Shown here piece by piece: positions 35,366 through 47,347 of a DNA stretch of 64,000 nt. The DNA is taken from contig NC_091667.1 of the NCBI RefSeq assembly GCF_042453785.1, positions 35,704,001 to 35,768,000 on the forward strand, in the 5' to 3' direction. The notes below the pieces were generated by a model that worked only from the letters and a program-made list of their open reading frames with translations, was not told where the DNA came from and searched no databases. Position 1 is the first letter of the stretch. The number at the start of each line of letters is the position of its first letter. The translations under genes were made by a program, and so were the position numbers. The stretch comes from Malus domestica. Taxonomy: Eukaryota; Streptophyta; Magnoliopsida; Rosales; Rosaceae.

Positions 35366-36495
35366 AGGGCACGTTTGTTTGACAGGATTAAGAAGGATTG
35401 GACTGGACTAGACTATAGTCCTTTGTTTGGTGTGCATCCGGATTAGCTTTAATGAGCTTAACCCGGACTCGCTTGGATTAACTACCTCCTTAGCCGTTCT
35501 TAACGAGCAACCCCAATTTCGGCCGGATTCGTAAGCCCTCTTCTGATAAAGAGAAAATCGCGAGAGTCAGTCGTCCAAGACCCAACGTCGCTCGTCCTGC
35601 TCGTCGCACATTGTTCCCTCTTTGCCCTGCTCCATCTTCTTCCTCGCTTCCACAACCATTTGCAAACCCACATCCCGCAAAATTCAAAACAAAAATAAAA
35701 TATGCAGTTGTTCCATTTTTCAAATTCAGATCCAACCTACAAGCTTAAATCGAACCCAAAAAAAAAAATCGAACCCAGAAACCATAAAACACAAAATTAA
35801 ATCGAACCCACAAGCTTAAATCGAACCCAGAAACCATAAAACACAAAAATCTACAAGCTTAAATCGAACTCAGAAACCATAAAACACAAAAAAAAAAAAA
35901 AAAAAAAAAATCTGCAGTGGGTATAAGCTTAAATCGACGATGGGATTGACTGAAGGCAAACCGAACCCAGAAAACATGAAACTCCTTGATTGCAGACCTT
36001 CTCCATCTCCCACTTTCGAGCCAATCGCACATGCAACCCAATCCCATCTCCTAAATTTTCTATCTCTTTCTTGCTTCGTCCCTCTCTTTCTTGCATTGTC
36101 GTTTGAACGGAGAACAAAAGAAGAAGATGGAGATGAAGAGGAAGAGGGACGAAGAAAAAAAGGGAGAGGAACGAAGTAAGATTAGGAAGAAAACAGAGGG
36201 AGAGGGGCGGAGAAAAGGCAGAAAGAGAGGATGAATGGAATTGGGATGGAAGAGGGGCGGAGATAAGGCAGAGTTAATAATAAAATATTACAAAATATTT
36301 ATTAAATAATGTAAAATATTAATAAATATGAATTAAATAATATAATATTAAAATTTGTTATTAGTCTGTTTTTTAGTACTGACACTGCACCAAACGTTTC
36401 ATTAAACTAGTCCAGCTTAGTCTAGTCTAAGCCAGTCCAGTTTAGTCCCTGCAGCTAGTCCAGTCCGAGACAGTCCGGTGCAACAAACGCACCCT
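35366..36495. mobile_element. 1.13-kb non-autonomous DNA element
   Basis: The left end agggcacgtttgtttgacag and the right end aacaaacgcaccct are inverted. Subterminal parts are also inverted and repetitive (gactggactagactatagtc on the left, tagtccagcttagtctagtc on the right). The middle is A-rich (aaatcgaacccagaaacc repeated three times, poly-A near 35890) with no credible protein. No transposase and no clear target duplication. Confidence 0.75.
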
Positions 36496-37339
36496 AAAAG
36501 ACCACTCTAGACGGAGATACTCAAAAATTTGATGTAAAGAGATAGACACATTACTCTAACCAATCGGCCTTACTCATTTCTACAATAGAAATGTTTTGTA
36601 TTTTTAGCTTATTAGCATTATAGAAAGATTCGAACTTGAGACCATAAACCCGAAGCAAGTCCAACAAGAACCAAAATCAATGGGTACGATGATGTATAAG
36701 CAATAGTGGACTAATAGGACCATTCACAAGGTCTACTTGGTGTTTAAAGGACAATGAGATTTGGTGGCCAAGTCACGGCAATCCACCCTTCCAATCTCTA
36801 GGCATACTAAATGAAGCATTTCATCCTTCCCTTGTCACTACCATGTAATTTACCAACACCAGAAATCGAACCCAAAACGAGTTGTGTTGAATATGGACCT
36901 GAAATTTGCTCCAACGACTGGGATACCCCCCTAGCGGTCAAGGACAATGAGAATTTGCAGTACACCAATAGTAGCAAAGATTATTTCAAAAGTGAGATAC
37001 AGCTTAATTTGATTTGCAACACTTGAATATGCAAAAGTACAGCACCAGAAGCGTGATCATCGATCATCAACGCGAAACATACTACACACAAAGAAAAAAA
37101 ATTGTGTTCCCACGTCTCAGATTCGTGCAGGAAAATCGAAATGTTGAGGAGAACGAGATCTAAAAACATTTTAAGATTACATTTACAGTGGATACATTCA
37201 TATAAAACCGATGTGTGCCCAAACTATGGAGCAAAAAACTCCCTGCCTTGCAGGACAATACATCCAGAAGTGATCTGAATAGCAAAATATCCCGGCAGGA
37301 CCGGCTCAAAATTTTAGCACCGATGTTGCTCCTGCTCGT

Positions 37340-37453
37340 CTAAGGGCCGTCTTCTTGTGCTGATGAAAAAGGAGGGTTTATGAGTCAAATTGTAGGGCGG
37401 GCGACCATCAGAAATGCAAGAACGAACGTAGGCAGACAGACAACATACACTTG

Positions 37454-37485
<32 letters not shown>

Positions 37486-37896
37486 GCTTAAAATAAAGCC
37501 CTGAAGCAAGCTCTGAGCTCTCTCGGCCTGCTCTGGAGTACCTGAAATTCGAATGATCTTCTGTGTTTCCTCCGGTCTATCCTCTACCAGGGTCACATTT
37601 GCTCCTGATAACTGTTCAGGTCGAAATAAAAGTCACAAAATACAGTTAATCATAGCTAAAGTCGGAAAACAAAGGCAGCAAATGACTAAAAGAGTTCATC
37701 AGGCTGACCTCACTGATCTGAGCAAGCTTGTTTCTTGATTTCGTTATGAGCTTTGAAACTGCCTGCTCTGGTATTACAACTTCAAGTATACTCCTAGTGA
37801 CAAGCGTCACAGGCATTCTAACAGAAGATATAGAAAACATCAATAATATGAATTACTCAACATTGATTGGTAACAAATATAAAAAGAAAAATGTGT

Positions 37897-37943
<47 letters not shown>

Positions 37944-40900
37944 GAGAGACTATGATTAATAAGAGGCCTAAATAGTTAAGCGGAGTAGAAATTAGCTACC
38001 TATTCAAAGAGCTCGGAGCATCTTCACGCCGTTCACTTTCGTATGGCTTTACTGTTTCATTGGCAATCCCTCCAGCATCCTACAATAGCAGTGAATGAAA
38101 TAAGGATAGACTCAAGTACAACCATATAATGATTACTGAAGAGAACCAAAAATCTAAGGCGAAAAGAAACAGCTTAATGGATAGAGAAAGCAACCTTTGA
38201 TGGCTGTGCAATTCCCCCAGTTTGCACATTCTGATACATTTTCATGGGAGGATCATTTCCAGTATGAGCTTCACGAACTGGAAATGTGTTATTCGGAGAT
38301 GGGTCTATTGTGAAAGCACTACCTGCAGGGCCTGGTGCAAAAGCAGGTGGTGGTGTATCCTTTCGAAACAACTCTCTATATAAGTAACTCCGTATTCTTG
38401 ATGTCATCTCAACAAGAGCATGTCGAGCTGCTTTTATTTCCCCTACAATCTGTATATGACAAGCAGGAGATATTCAGAATTGGCTAAATTGTAATTGATC
38501 CTCTCCGCCAGGTAGTCCGAGCCTTTATAACCTCGGGGATTTATTTTTCTTGACCATTTATTTTATTTTAGTGTTAGAAACAGTTCACCTGATAAATGAC
38601 ACTAAAAAATGTAGACGCCACATTCAAACACACACAGATATTGGATAGAAGCAAGCATTCACAAGATATTCTAGGCATTCACAAGATATTCTAGTCAAAC
38701 ATGATAGATTCATAATTGGATATGACCAGACCCTTTATCTCCTCCAGTAAAATTTTCACATATCACGGTTGACGATCACCCTATATCTAACTATATAAGG
38801 CCCGCTTAAAAAGGAGCCAATCATGTGATGTTTCAAAAGTACGAACTCGTCTTTAGTTTGCAAGTCCACTAAGATGGTATTCAGCCGAAAAGGTCGTAAA
38901 AGGTCGTACCCAGTGCACAAGGCTCCCGCTTTACGCAGGGTCTGGGAGAGGTGAATGTCGGCTAGTCTTACCCCCATTTATGGAGAGGCTGCTCCCAATA
39001 AGATGGTATTCAGCCAAACAAACAAAAAAGGTCTGCCAATGAAGCTTCTCAGATAACGAGAAGAAAGGCGCATAACAATAAATCTGGCATTTCCATGAAA
39101 TTAGCAAGTAAAATGACAAACCTGTACAAGTACATCGTCCCCTGATACACACGTGGGAAGATCATCTATGGGAAGAATTTGTATATCTGCACCGGTAAGT
39201 CGCCTCATATCCATTAACAACCCTTCTCTTCCCTCCAACCATCCAATATCACTTGTTGGGACAAGTAGCCTAGTAGTTATAGTGTTCTCTTTGTCTGGAC
39301 TAAGATCGACAATGCGAGTTTGAATATGCAACAAAGCTTCCTGAGCTGGAAACAGCTCGTCATCAGGACCCTATATACGCACATAAAACGGTCAACACCT
39401 TTCCACAAAAAAGATACAACAAAGGAGAGGGCGGGGGAGGATAAGCATGTCAAAAAGCCAACCATTACGATTAACATGTCCAGATTAGTTAGCAGTGTCA
39501 CCAGCAACCAAGAGTGTATCATCACTTCAAATTAACACACAACAGAAGAAAATGCACCCTTACAAGATAAACAATAGAAAATTATGAAGTACCTCCTCAG
39601 AAGAGATTATGATTATCTGTTCATCTTCACCAACCACAGGGTTAGTAGCCTTGACATCCACACCAATTTCATTTTGAAGCAGTTCTATAATTCCGGTTGA
39701 ATCTCCAACTATAAGATAAACTTTGTCAACTGGACAAAGTATTCGAAACACAAGGTCTTCACAAAAGGGCTGTGTATTATCAGCCATGGGAGCAGACCCA
39801 TGTTCAATTGGATAACCCGATGAACGAGGGGCATAGTTGTTGTTTCTGATACTGGGGTTAGATAATCGTGGTCCAAAGGGAGCCCCATCCATGGGTGTCT
39901 TCCGTCCTGCATTGTTCATATGAGGAACATAATCATCATCAGGAGGAAAGAACCGTTCAGGTGAATGCATTCGCCCCTGGAAATGACTGCGATCCCGATG
40001 CTGACTCTCCCTCAAGCGTGATGAAATAATTGCCACAGCACTCTTTACATTATTCGGATCGCCTACTACCTGCAGCAGAAATGCAACATATGCTCAGAGG
40101 CATGCTAACTTAAAAGAGTTGCGTAAAGCCATTCGAGTCTCTTGCTAAAATGCAGCGACTACTAAAATCAATGGTTTACACTAAACAAACTTCAATATAA
40201 CTAAATATCGAAAGAGGTGTTCAAATACGCTCAATGCTCTTCCGTCCAACAAGATGCAACTAAAATCTCAATATTTTTTCACAAAAACACTACCAATTAG
40301 AACTACAGACACCCAAGAAAATTCCATGGACACGAAAATACTCCGTCTTTCAACCTAATTTACTCGTAGTGCGAGTCATTTACTACATCATTAAGCTTCC
40401 AACAATCCAACAATCGTTTTTATGTCCGGTCTGATGGTTTTCGCAGTTTCTAATAAGCTTAACCGGAAACAGAAGTTTCCAAACATCACATTCATTAATA
40501 AAAATGGAATGCAGCTGAAAAGTTCATCAATCCGTGATATGCAACACATGAATCAGAATGCAGGTAAAGCTGTAAGTTCCGAAACCTGAACAATCTCCTC
40601 CGACATCGAAACGCATCGAGGCAGATTATGATCTCTAGGCAACACCCTAATCTGGGTCTTAGTCTCCATCCTCATCTGCTCAATTATCTTCCCTCCCTTC
40701 CCCAGCAAACATCCCACATGCATTCTCGACACAACCAACCGCGTCGCTACTCGATTCCCACCGCCACCGCCGCCGCCTCTAACCCCACCACCATACTCAT
40801 CCTCCTCCTCACCGCCAAACCCAGCAACATCACTCTCCAGAATCCTCTCATGGATCAAAAAAAGAGCCTCCTGAGCCGGCGAGAAGGACGGCATTCGCCC

Positions 40901-41275
40901 CTCCGGGTCCCGCCGCCGCGTGTCGGTAATCTCAATAATCCGCTCCTCATCTCCCGGAATCAGTTCATGTACGTTGATCCATGCGCCGGTGTGCTGCCGA
41001 ATCGACTTAATGATGCTACCGGACTTCCCAATCACCCCTCCGGCCCTCATATCGTGACAGAGAATACGGTATGTCGTAGTTACCGTAACCGACGGATCCT
41101 GCTGAGGAGGCTTAGATGGTCTTCCACCACCACCGCCGCCGCCGCTTCCACCTCCGCGGTGGCGGTGGTTGTTGTTGTTCGCGTAGTGGTGATTGTACCG
41201 AGGCCTGGTCCTACCCACAGTCTCCGTATCGTAGTCCTGTTCATAGTAGTACCGTTTAGATCTAGACCTCTCCAT
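37340..41275 (-). CDS. RCF3: Five-KH-domain RNA-binding protein, RCF3/HOS5 type
   Basis: Eight coding exons (minus): 40586-41275, 39593-40069, 39122-39370, 38195-38449, 38000-38079, 37709-37817, 37485-37611, 37340-37359; 2007 nt, 668 residues (Arabidopsis RCF3 is about 650). KH domains in order: KH1 about 66-135 with GKSG, KH2 about 180-240 with GKGG, KH3 about 310-380 with a degenerate GDST loop, KH4 about 405-470 with GREG, KH5 about 585-650 with a degenerate loop. The N-terminus is basic then Gly-rich. In Arabidopsis RCF3 is nuclear, works with CPL1 and splicing factors, and restrains stress-induced transcription and tunes pri-miRNA processing. The final coding exon is only 20 nt. (GA)n tracts lie in introns 5 and 7, the latter starting right beside a donor. 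A GA-rich leader lies upstream (41568-41605). Confidence 0.94.
37455..37479. repeat. (GA)n microsatellite abutting a splice donor
   Basis: On the minus strand this is a CT tract starting four to five bases after the donor gtaag that follows 37485, in the last intron of the RCF3-like gene. Confidence 0.85.
37900..37940. repeat. (GA)n microsatellite in RCF3 intron 5
   Basis: Uninterrupted GA run between exons 38000-38079 and 37709-37817. Confidence 0.9.
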
Positions 41276-43317
41276 CTCCCAAAACCGCCTCGCTCAAAAA
41301 ACCTAGGGTTTTTAACTTTCCGGGAAAATAAACAACTTTCCGGGAATCGGAGGTCTAGGGGTTCAGATTGTCTTCGTCCTGGAGTTGAAGAAGCAAAGGG
41401 TACAGGGTCACTCCTGAGTTCTGAACTCGGTCATTTTCCTAGTGTCCTTTGTCCTCCTCTGTTTGTTCTGTTTTCCATTTTCTTTCCTTCCTTATTTTCT
41501 GTTTGGTTCGTCGGAAAGCGTGAGAAAATTGTTCAAATTTGAAAACCCTAGAAGATTTGGAGAATCTAGAGAGAGAGAGAGAGAGGGAGGAGAGAGACAG
41601 AGAGAAGGAGTCCAATTTGCAGAGTCTGTGAGGAGAGCTGCCAGATTTAGCAGTTCAGTCCGGTTTACTTTACCTTCCCCAAACCCCAACTGTGAGGTAA
41701 TAATAATGATAAATAATAAATAATAAATAATAATTGTTTTACTTTTAGTCTCTTTCACATGAAGATGACGAAACGACGACGGTTTAACGGTTCTTGGACT
41801 CTTGACTTGAGCGTAGATAACGTACGACAGAAGTTGTGAGGTGGAAGATACACGGTTTGCATAATGGTACGCATTGTCTTCTATCTACCCTAGATTAGGG
41901 AAATGGAAATCGAACTCGGGTGCAAGGGAGCAGACACGTTGTCATAATAACAAGAGATATTTTAAACAACTTTAATTTACAGGAATAAAAATCAAACTCG
42001 TAAGCAAGTGAACAAACGAAAAACGGACAGAGTGAGCTAATTTTCTTTTACTATTCGAGTAAGGCTAATATTACTAAGAAGGTCGGGTTAGTTTTGAATT
42101 GGACAACTTCCGCTTAGAAAACTACATGCTGTTTTTTTTTTTTTAATTCTGAAATTTACCCTAGGCTAAGGCCACGTTAGCCTCAAGAAACAAACACACT
42201 ATTCTGATCAGATCAGCTAATATAATTCTCATGTGTCATATAATAAAACAGGATCCTCTCCGAATACTTTTCATCTAGATCCTTTAATCATGTCCGTCCA
42301 ACTAAGAATTCAACGGCCACGAATTAATTTGATGTTCACCTTCTCCTATTCATCTTCTTCCATCTTCACCTCTTGTTTATCTTCTTCCATGTTCATCTTC
42401 TTCCCTCTTCTACTGGCATTAAAGGATCCAGAGGATCCGGATGGAATGGATTCAAAGAGAATCCTAGTGCTCCTATATTACACATAGTTTAAAGACCTAA
42501 ACTTGAAAAGATATTTTTATAAATAAATTTGTATTTGCTTTTGGTACAAGGAATCTAAACACCTTGCTTGCAACTTTTGCATTTGATTTACAACTTGATT
42601 AAATTAATGGCAAAGTGAGCTTCTTGTTGTCGTATCCGTACTTAATTTCTTCGAATCATATTCCTTGCAGACAAGAAAATCAATCAAAAGTGAATATGCT
42701 TCACAAGATTAGTACACCTTTAATTTCACCATGTGTTACATTTCCTTTAATATTAGAAGAAATATGATTAGACGTGCATGAATGGTAAAGGAAATGTTCG
42801 TTTAAACCAATTTATTAATTACAACAAAAGAGATTTTAACCGTCTTTAATTTGATACATCTTTGTTATTGCAAATTCATATTATTATTCAGTTTTTTAGC
42901 TAAAATAGTCTTCATAAATTTTTACTTTGGTTCCTGACAATGAAAAATGATAGAAGTGGTTACTGAATTTATACATCGTAAATCATTTTGATAAAAATAT
43001 GTCAATATTCTTGTGTAAGTGGAGGGTTGGTTTAACAAAAATATCCTTACATAGGTGACCGCATGGTCGTTCACATGACAATTTAACAAAGATATTGACA
43101 AATTTTCTACGAAATTACCAAATCAATTTACGGTGAACAAACTAATAAACTGCTTACATCATTTTTCATTGTCAAAGTCCAATCTCCACCCCTAGTGTTG
43201 CCATCCAAATTTATATGTCGGATGTTAACTTGTGAGGAGATAATTACACGTATAATCTCACTTTTGACATAGTTCATGTGTTAATTGAAGGAAGATGAAG
43301 TTTTACCATAAATTAAT

Positions 43318-43474
43318 AGGAAAACTAATGAAAATGACTTGAAAATTTTGATATTTAATGAAAATGATAAAATAAAGGGTGAAATAAATAGTACCAAGAT
43401 TGACTTTTTAGTGTAAAAATGTGGTTTTTCGTCAAAATGAATAGTACCAGGAGCTTTTCGTTAAAGTTCCCTAA
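43318..43474. repeat. MITE, family B, second copy
   Basis: Same ends and core as 34892-35046 (aaaactaatgaaaatgactt, gactttttagtgtaaaaatg, agcttttcgttaaagttccc). Confidence 0.8.
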
Positions 43475-44159
43475 ATTAATTGGCAATATGGAAAATAGTC
43501 TAACCATTTATATGTATATGCAAAGTCTCTCATCTTATCAATACAAGATTCATTCGCAACATGCACTCTAATGTGTGGTGAAATTTCAAGCCTAACACGT
43601 TGTTTGGACCCGATCTTACACTATCGGCCCGAGCAATCGAGAACGTTAAATAAATGGTTTCTAGACCGTTGGATTTCATATTTTTCTAGATATTACTATT
43701 GAATTTTCGTAGTAATTATCTTATGAAATATATTTGTGGAAGCAAAGGAGGTCAATTCCAGTTCGAATATGACTAGTTTGAAAGCGAACGTGGTAGGTTA
43801 TCTCGATAATGATGGTATCTGATGAATACCGAAAGATAAGGACTGGCGATGTGTGTGATCAGATGAGTTTTGAAGATGAAAGAATATTCCTTTTGTTTTT
43901 CTATCTGATCAAAACAACAATTTGCATGCAAATTGAATGTTTGTCAGATAAGATAATAAGGAAAATAATGATGAGAATGAATAGTCAAATGATGATGCGA
44001 TTTCATTGGTGCATGAGTCTCCAGGAAAGCTTTGAAGCTTTAATCACGTGGAAGGCTTTACAGTTCTGAAGTTTTCAACATTATCTTTAAGAAATTGAGA
44101 GATATGATGCAGAACTTGAGATAAAGTTTGAATACAGGATGATGTTCCCTATTGTTAGA

Positions 44160-44940
44160 TTATTAATTGGACTCTACAAACACCATCAGGCCGTGCCAAG
44201 CAAATATCCAACCTTATAAATACAAGACTCGGTGCAATAGAAGAAAGTACGTCCAATTCAACACACAAAACTGCCCTGCGCAAACCCTCTCAACAACTTT
44301 GAGATTTTTTTATTTTCTTTTTCGCCGACACATCTTCAGTTGGCATAAACAGCATTGTGGAGGCAACCGGTGATATCTTCAGTTAGCATAAACATCACTG
44401 TCGCCGTAGAATCAGCCAATCTCGCAGCATCTTCAGTTGGCATAAACAGCACTGCGTTGAGGTCGCCTGGTTACCTATCCAAGTCTTGGTCGAGAAGGAT
44501 TTCCGAATCCTTGTTGGTTGAGGTCATCTCATCAGCCTTCTCGGCGAAGTGAGGTGTTACAAGTTACTACATTCGGCACATTGGAAGCCGAATTTAATTT
44601 GAACTTCGCTAAGTTAGCAGCCTTGTCTTCAGGCTCTAGAACCCGAAAGCCGAGACAAGTTCCTTCCTCAGCCGCAGTTGCAAGATCAAGAAGTCAGCAG
44701 CGCACCTAACGCGACATCAACATATTTTACTCCTCGGCCAAGCTCGGCCGAAGAGTTGGCACGCCCCGCACACAACCGAATGACATAGTTAGCTTACTAA
44801 TTACTCGGTCTGTGCGCCACATAGGCTTGGTAATTTTTAGGGTCAACACATGTGGACAACACAAGATGATGTGGGCCTCGTGTAGCCATTGAACTTCACA
44901 CGTGGCTCTGATACTATGAAAAAGTTGAGGTTCCACCATA
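44160..44940. repeat. Possible LTR-retrotransposon-derived non-coding fragment
   Basis: A block of different base composition with tandem-like phrases: atcttcagttggcataaaca appears three times (about 44331, 44372 with one change, 44430). It continues with gccgaa/ggccgaag-rich text common in plant LTR or untranslated retroelement sequence. No protein domain or paired LTR is visible, so the family is not assigned. It is a fossil fragment at best. Confidence 0.4.
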
Positions 44941-45229
44941 AACCCAATTGATGATAAAGGAAGTAGTCCGACTACTTATAAATACATATAAATTCTCTCA
45001 TCTTATTAGTGTGAGATTCATTTTCAACGTTAATCACATGCATATTACGCACTAAATGATCTTATGCATGAACAACCAAATATCATTCTCATTTACGAGT
45101 TTTTTCAACTTCTAAGTAAGTAAACAAGTCATTCATTTGGTTGTGCTCTTGACGGTTGCACCAAATGCAATGGCACATATGTAAATTCAGATTAACGCGA
45201 GGACATGTTTGCCGCGAAACGCATTAAGC

Positions 45230-46580
45230 ATGAACCTAAAGACGGTCGAAGGCGGAGGAGGGGATAACACAACGGCCAACGCTTCCGCCACAATCCCCTT
45301 CTTCACTCTCTCACCTCCTTCCCCTGTAACTCTCTCTCTCTCTAAAATAATTTGGACAAAAATAAAATTCAGTATCCGCGAATTTCCGGTTCTTAATTTC
45401 TTACTTATTACGTTCACTTTTATTTTATCCACTACAGAAGGTGCAGCTGAGAGTGGAAAGTTCGATGCTTTCGAGCTGTTCCCTGAGGCCGAAGGTGACA
45501 GATTGTTTCCATTTCTGACTGTTTTGTTGGGTTTGTTCTCAATTTTGTTTTCTATGAAATTATTTTTTCAATTTTTTGAAGTGAAATTTTTGCAGGTGGT
45601 TTCCCGAATGCAGAAAGATGGCGGAGGGCGGCGAGTGTGGCGGCGAAGAAAATTGGTACAAAAGAAAAATACCCAATTGAATTATCCTTAATTTTCCTTG
45701 TTAATTGTATAGAAAGTTGAGTATGATGGTTGTGAATTGTATATAATTGAGCACTAAAGGGACTCGTTTGGTGTCTATGATTGGATTGAATTGAATTGGA
45801 CAACTCGCTACGTTGAACAAAGAAACGGATGACAATTTTCAAATTTTGTGGGATAAGTTTTTATCGTGACAAATGCATCTCCTAGCTTTAACTCGGGACA
45901 AAATTTGGAAGTTGTCATCCATTTCTTGCTTAAAATAAGTTGAAATGGTGAGTTATCTAATCCAGCTCAATCATAGATACTAAACGAGGCCTTAGTAATG
46001 GGTTTATAGAGTTCTTGGCAAGCTTTAAGCAATCCAATTGGTACGGTTTCGTACCGGGATGGTACCGAAACCAAACCCGTAGCAAAATTTTGGTATGGTA
46101 TGAATGGTTGTACCAACTTAGTACCGAACTTAATAAGTTCGGTTTGGTCCAAGTATAGGTTCGGTTCTATTCTGGACCTTTAAGGAACAAGACCTGTTTT
46201 TCAGTTTTTGTAAAAATAAAATAAAAAAACGCCCAAATCAGTTTTTGGCCCAAAATTAACAAAGTTCACACAGAACTTGGACGGTATTTTGAGGAGCAGC
46301 AATTTAGTCTAGATTTGAATGTTCATGTAAGCGAATGCTTATCAAAAGGATACGGTCCATGTTGATGATTCTGCAATTTGGTTTGGTTTGGTTTAGTGTG
46401 TATGTAATCCGAAAACACAGATTTTTGGTAGTTATATTATGTTATGGAAACAACCCATTACTCGTTATCCATTGAGAATTTGAGCAACCGAGTGAATGAT
46501 GCTGGGTTTTTTAGACCAGAGGCATATGAAGAATCTGACCCCTTCAAGCCAGGGCCTTCTTACTTGAAAGTAAATTAGTT
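45230..46580 (+). CDS. Unresolved small gene (hypothetical)
   Basis: There are coding-like patches in one direction. An ATG at 45230 opens about 40 residues of Ser/Thr/Pro-rich sequence up to a donor-like cct|gtaact (about 45326). After tacag (about 45440), a patch reads EGAAESGKFDAFELFPEAEG, followed across gcag at about 45596 by GGFPNAERWRRAASVAAKKI, which joins in frame. A last patch, after ttttttag near 46513, could read PEAYEESDPFKPGPSYLKVN before a stop at about 46579, but its phase does not fit the preceding exon. A MITE (45762-45995) lies in the putative last intron. I do not recognise the family; a decayed or alternatively spliced gene is possible. Confidence 0.35.
45762..45995. repeat. 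MITE related to 30220-30505
   Basis: Inverted ends ggactcgtttggtgtctatg and catagatactaaacgaggcc, with subterminal tggacaactcgct / gagttatctaatcca also inverted. Confidence 0.7.
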
Positions 46581-46589
46581 ACACCATTG

Positions 46590-47347
46590 ATACATGTTGT
46601 AATTGTTGATTTTTAATCCCCTTAGTTGATCTTGTTTATCAATAATCTCTGATGTTAAGTAAATTTGTAAGGTGATGATAAGCGATATGAGTCAATTGTT
46701 AATGTAAACTTGCTCGATGGATTATGATGACCTAACGAGTGTTGTGCTATGGTGTTTGTATCAAGTACATGATAGTAGGTGTTCTTATTGGGTTTGTGAC
46801 GCTTAAAAGTGTTCATATTGAGTACTGTTAGCAAATCTCAAAAAAAAAAAAACAAGGCTTAGATGGACCGAGTACACGGTGACAATACCATCTAGGTTCA
46901 TTAAGTGGCTCTCGCAAAAGAGGTTCACTCATGTCACTAAATTATCACGTGACAATCGTTCATTGTACATGTAATAAATTTTTTAACACATAACAAACGT
47001 TTATTGAACAATCACAGTATTGAGATTAAAACCTAGTTCTCTTACAGAATCTCTCCACACCTGCTGACAATATTGAATCTTAGTCAGCATCTTTAGGACC
47101 CCACCTTAAAGTGGGCCACATATGACGTGGCAAACCTGTGGTGAAAGGTCAAAGTGTCAAATGAATGTAAAGGGGTCCCACGTTCCTACCCAATCTGTTA
47201 ATCCAGTTAGAGGTGCAGCTTCATTCACTCTTTATCCTTCACAACAACAATTCCACCTCCACCACCATTCCTCCTAGTTCCGAACTAACTCGTCCCAACT
47301 CACCGACTCAACTCAGTACCAGTAGTGCTACTACTGCTGGTGATAAA
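46590..47347. other. Intergenic and probable TAP38 promoter/leader
   Basis: AT-rich to about 47050, then a less AT-rich stretch. The frame that opens into TAP38 exon 1 stays open upstream of the chosen ATG back to about 47213 but has no in-frame ATG there, so that part is read as leader. Confidence 0.5.

Larger units (their letters stand above)
33400..37330. other. Intergenic region made largely of DNA elements
   Basis: The bL9 leader (to about 33700) is followed by a 1.33-kb element with inverted ends (33809-35141), a 1.13-kb element (35366-36495), and AT-rich sequence without genes to 37330. Open frames here are short and overlap low-complexity or repeat sequence. Confidence 0.65.
41760..45200. 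other. Intergenic, repeat-rich, no supported gene
   Basis: Contains a MITE at about 42250-42470 (caggatcctctccgaatact / ttcaaagagaatcctag ends), the MITE-family copy at 42890-43190 shared with 31340-31690, a family B MITE at 43318-43474 and a GC-richer repeat-derived block at 44160-44940. The frame around 43809-44069 has no recognisable domain and I do not support it as a gene. Confidence 0.6.

Noticed and set aside
35622-36179. Several open frames inside the 1.13-kb element
   Set aside because: They are A-rich, repetitive and lie within a non-autonomous transposon with no recognisable domain.
40628-41542. A 304-residue open frame on the plus strand
   Set aside because: It is antisense to the first exon of the RCF3-like gene, where Gly/Arg-rich coding leaves the other strand open. 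The minus-strand frame encodes clear KH domains.
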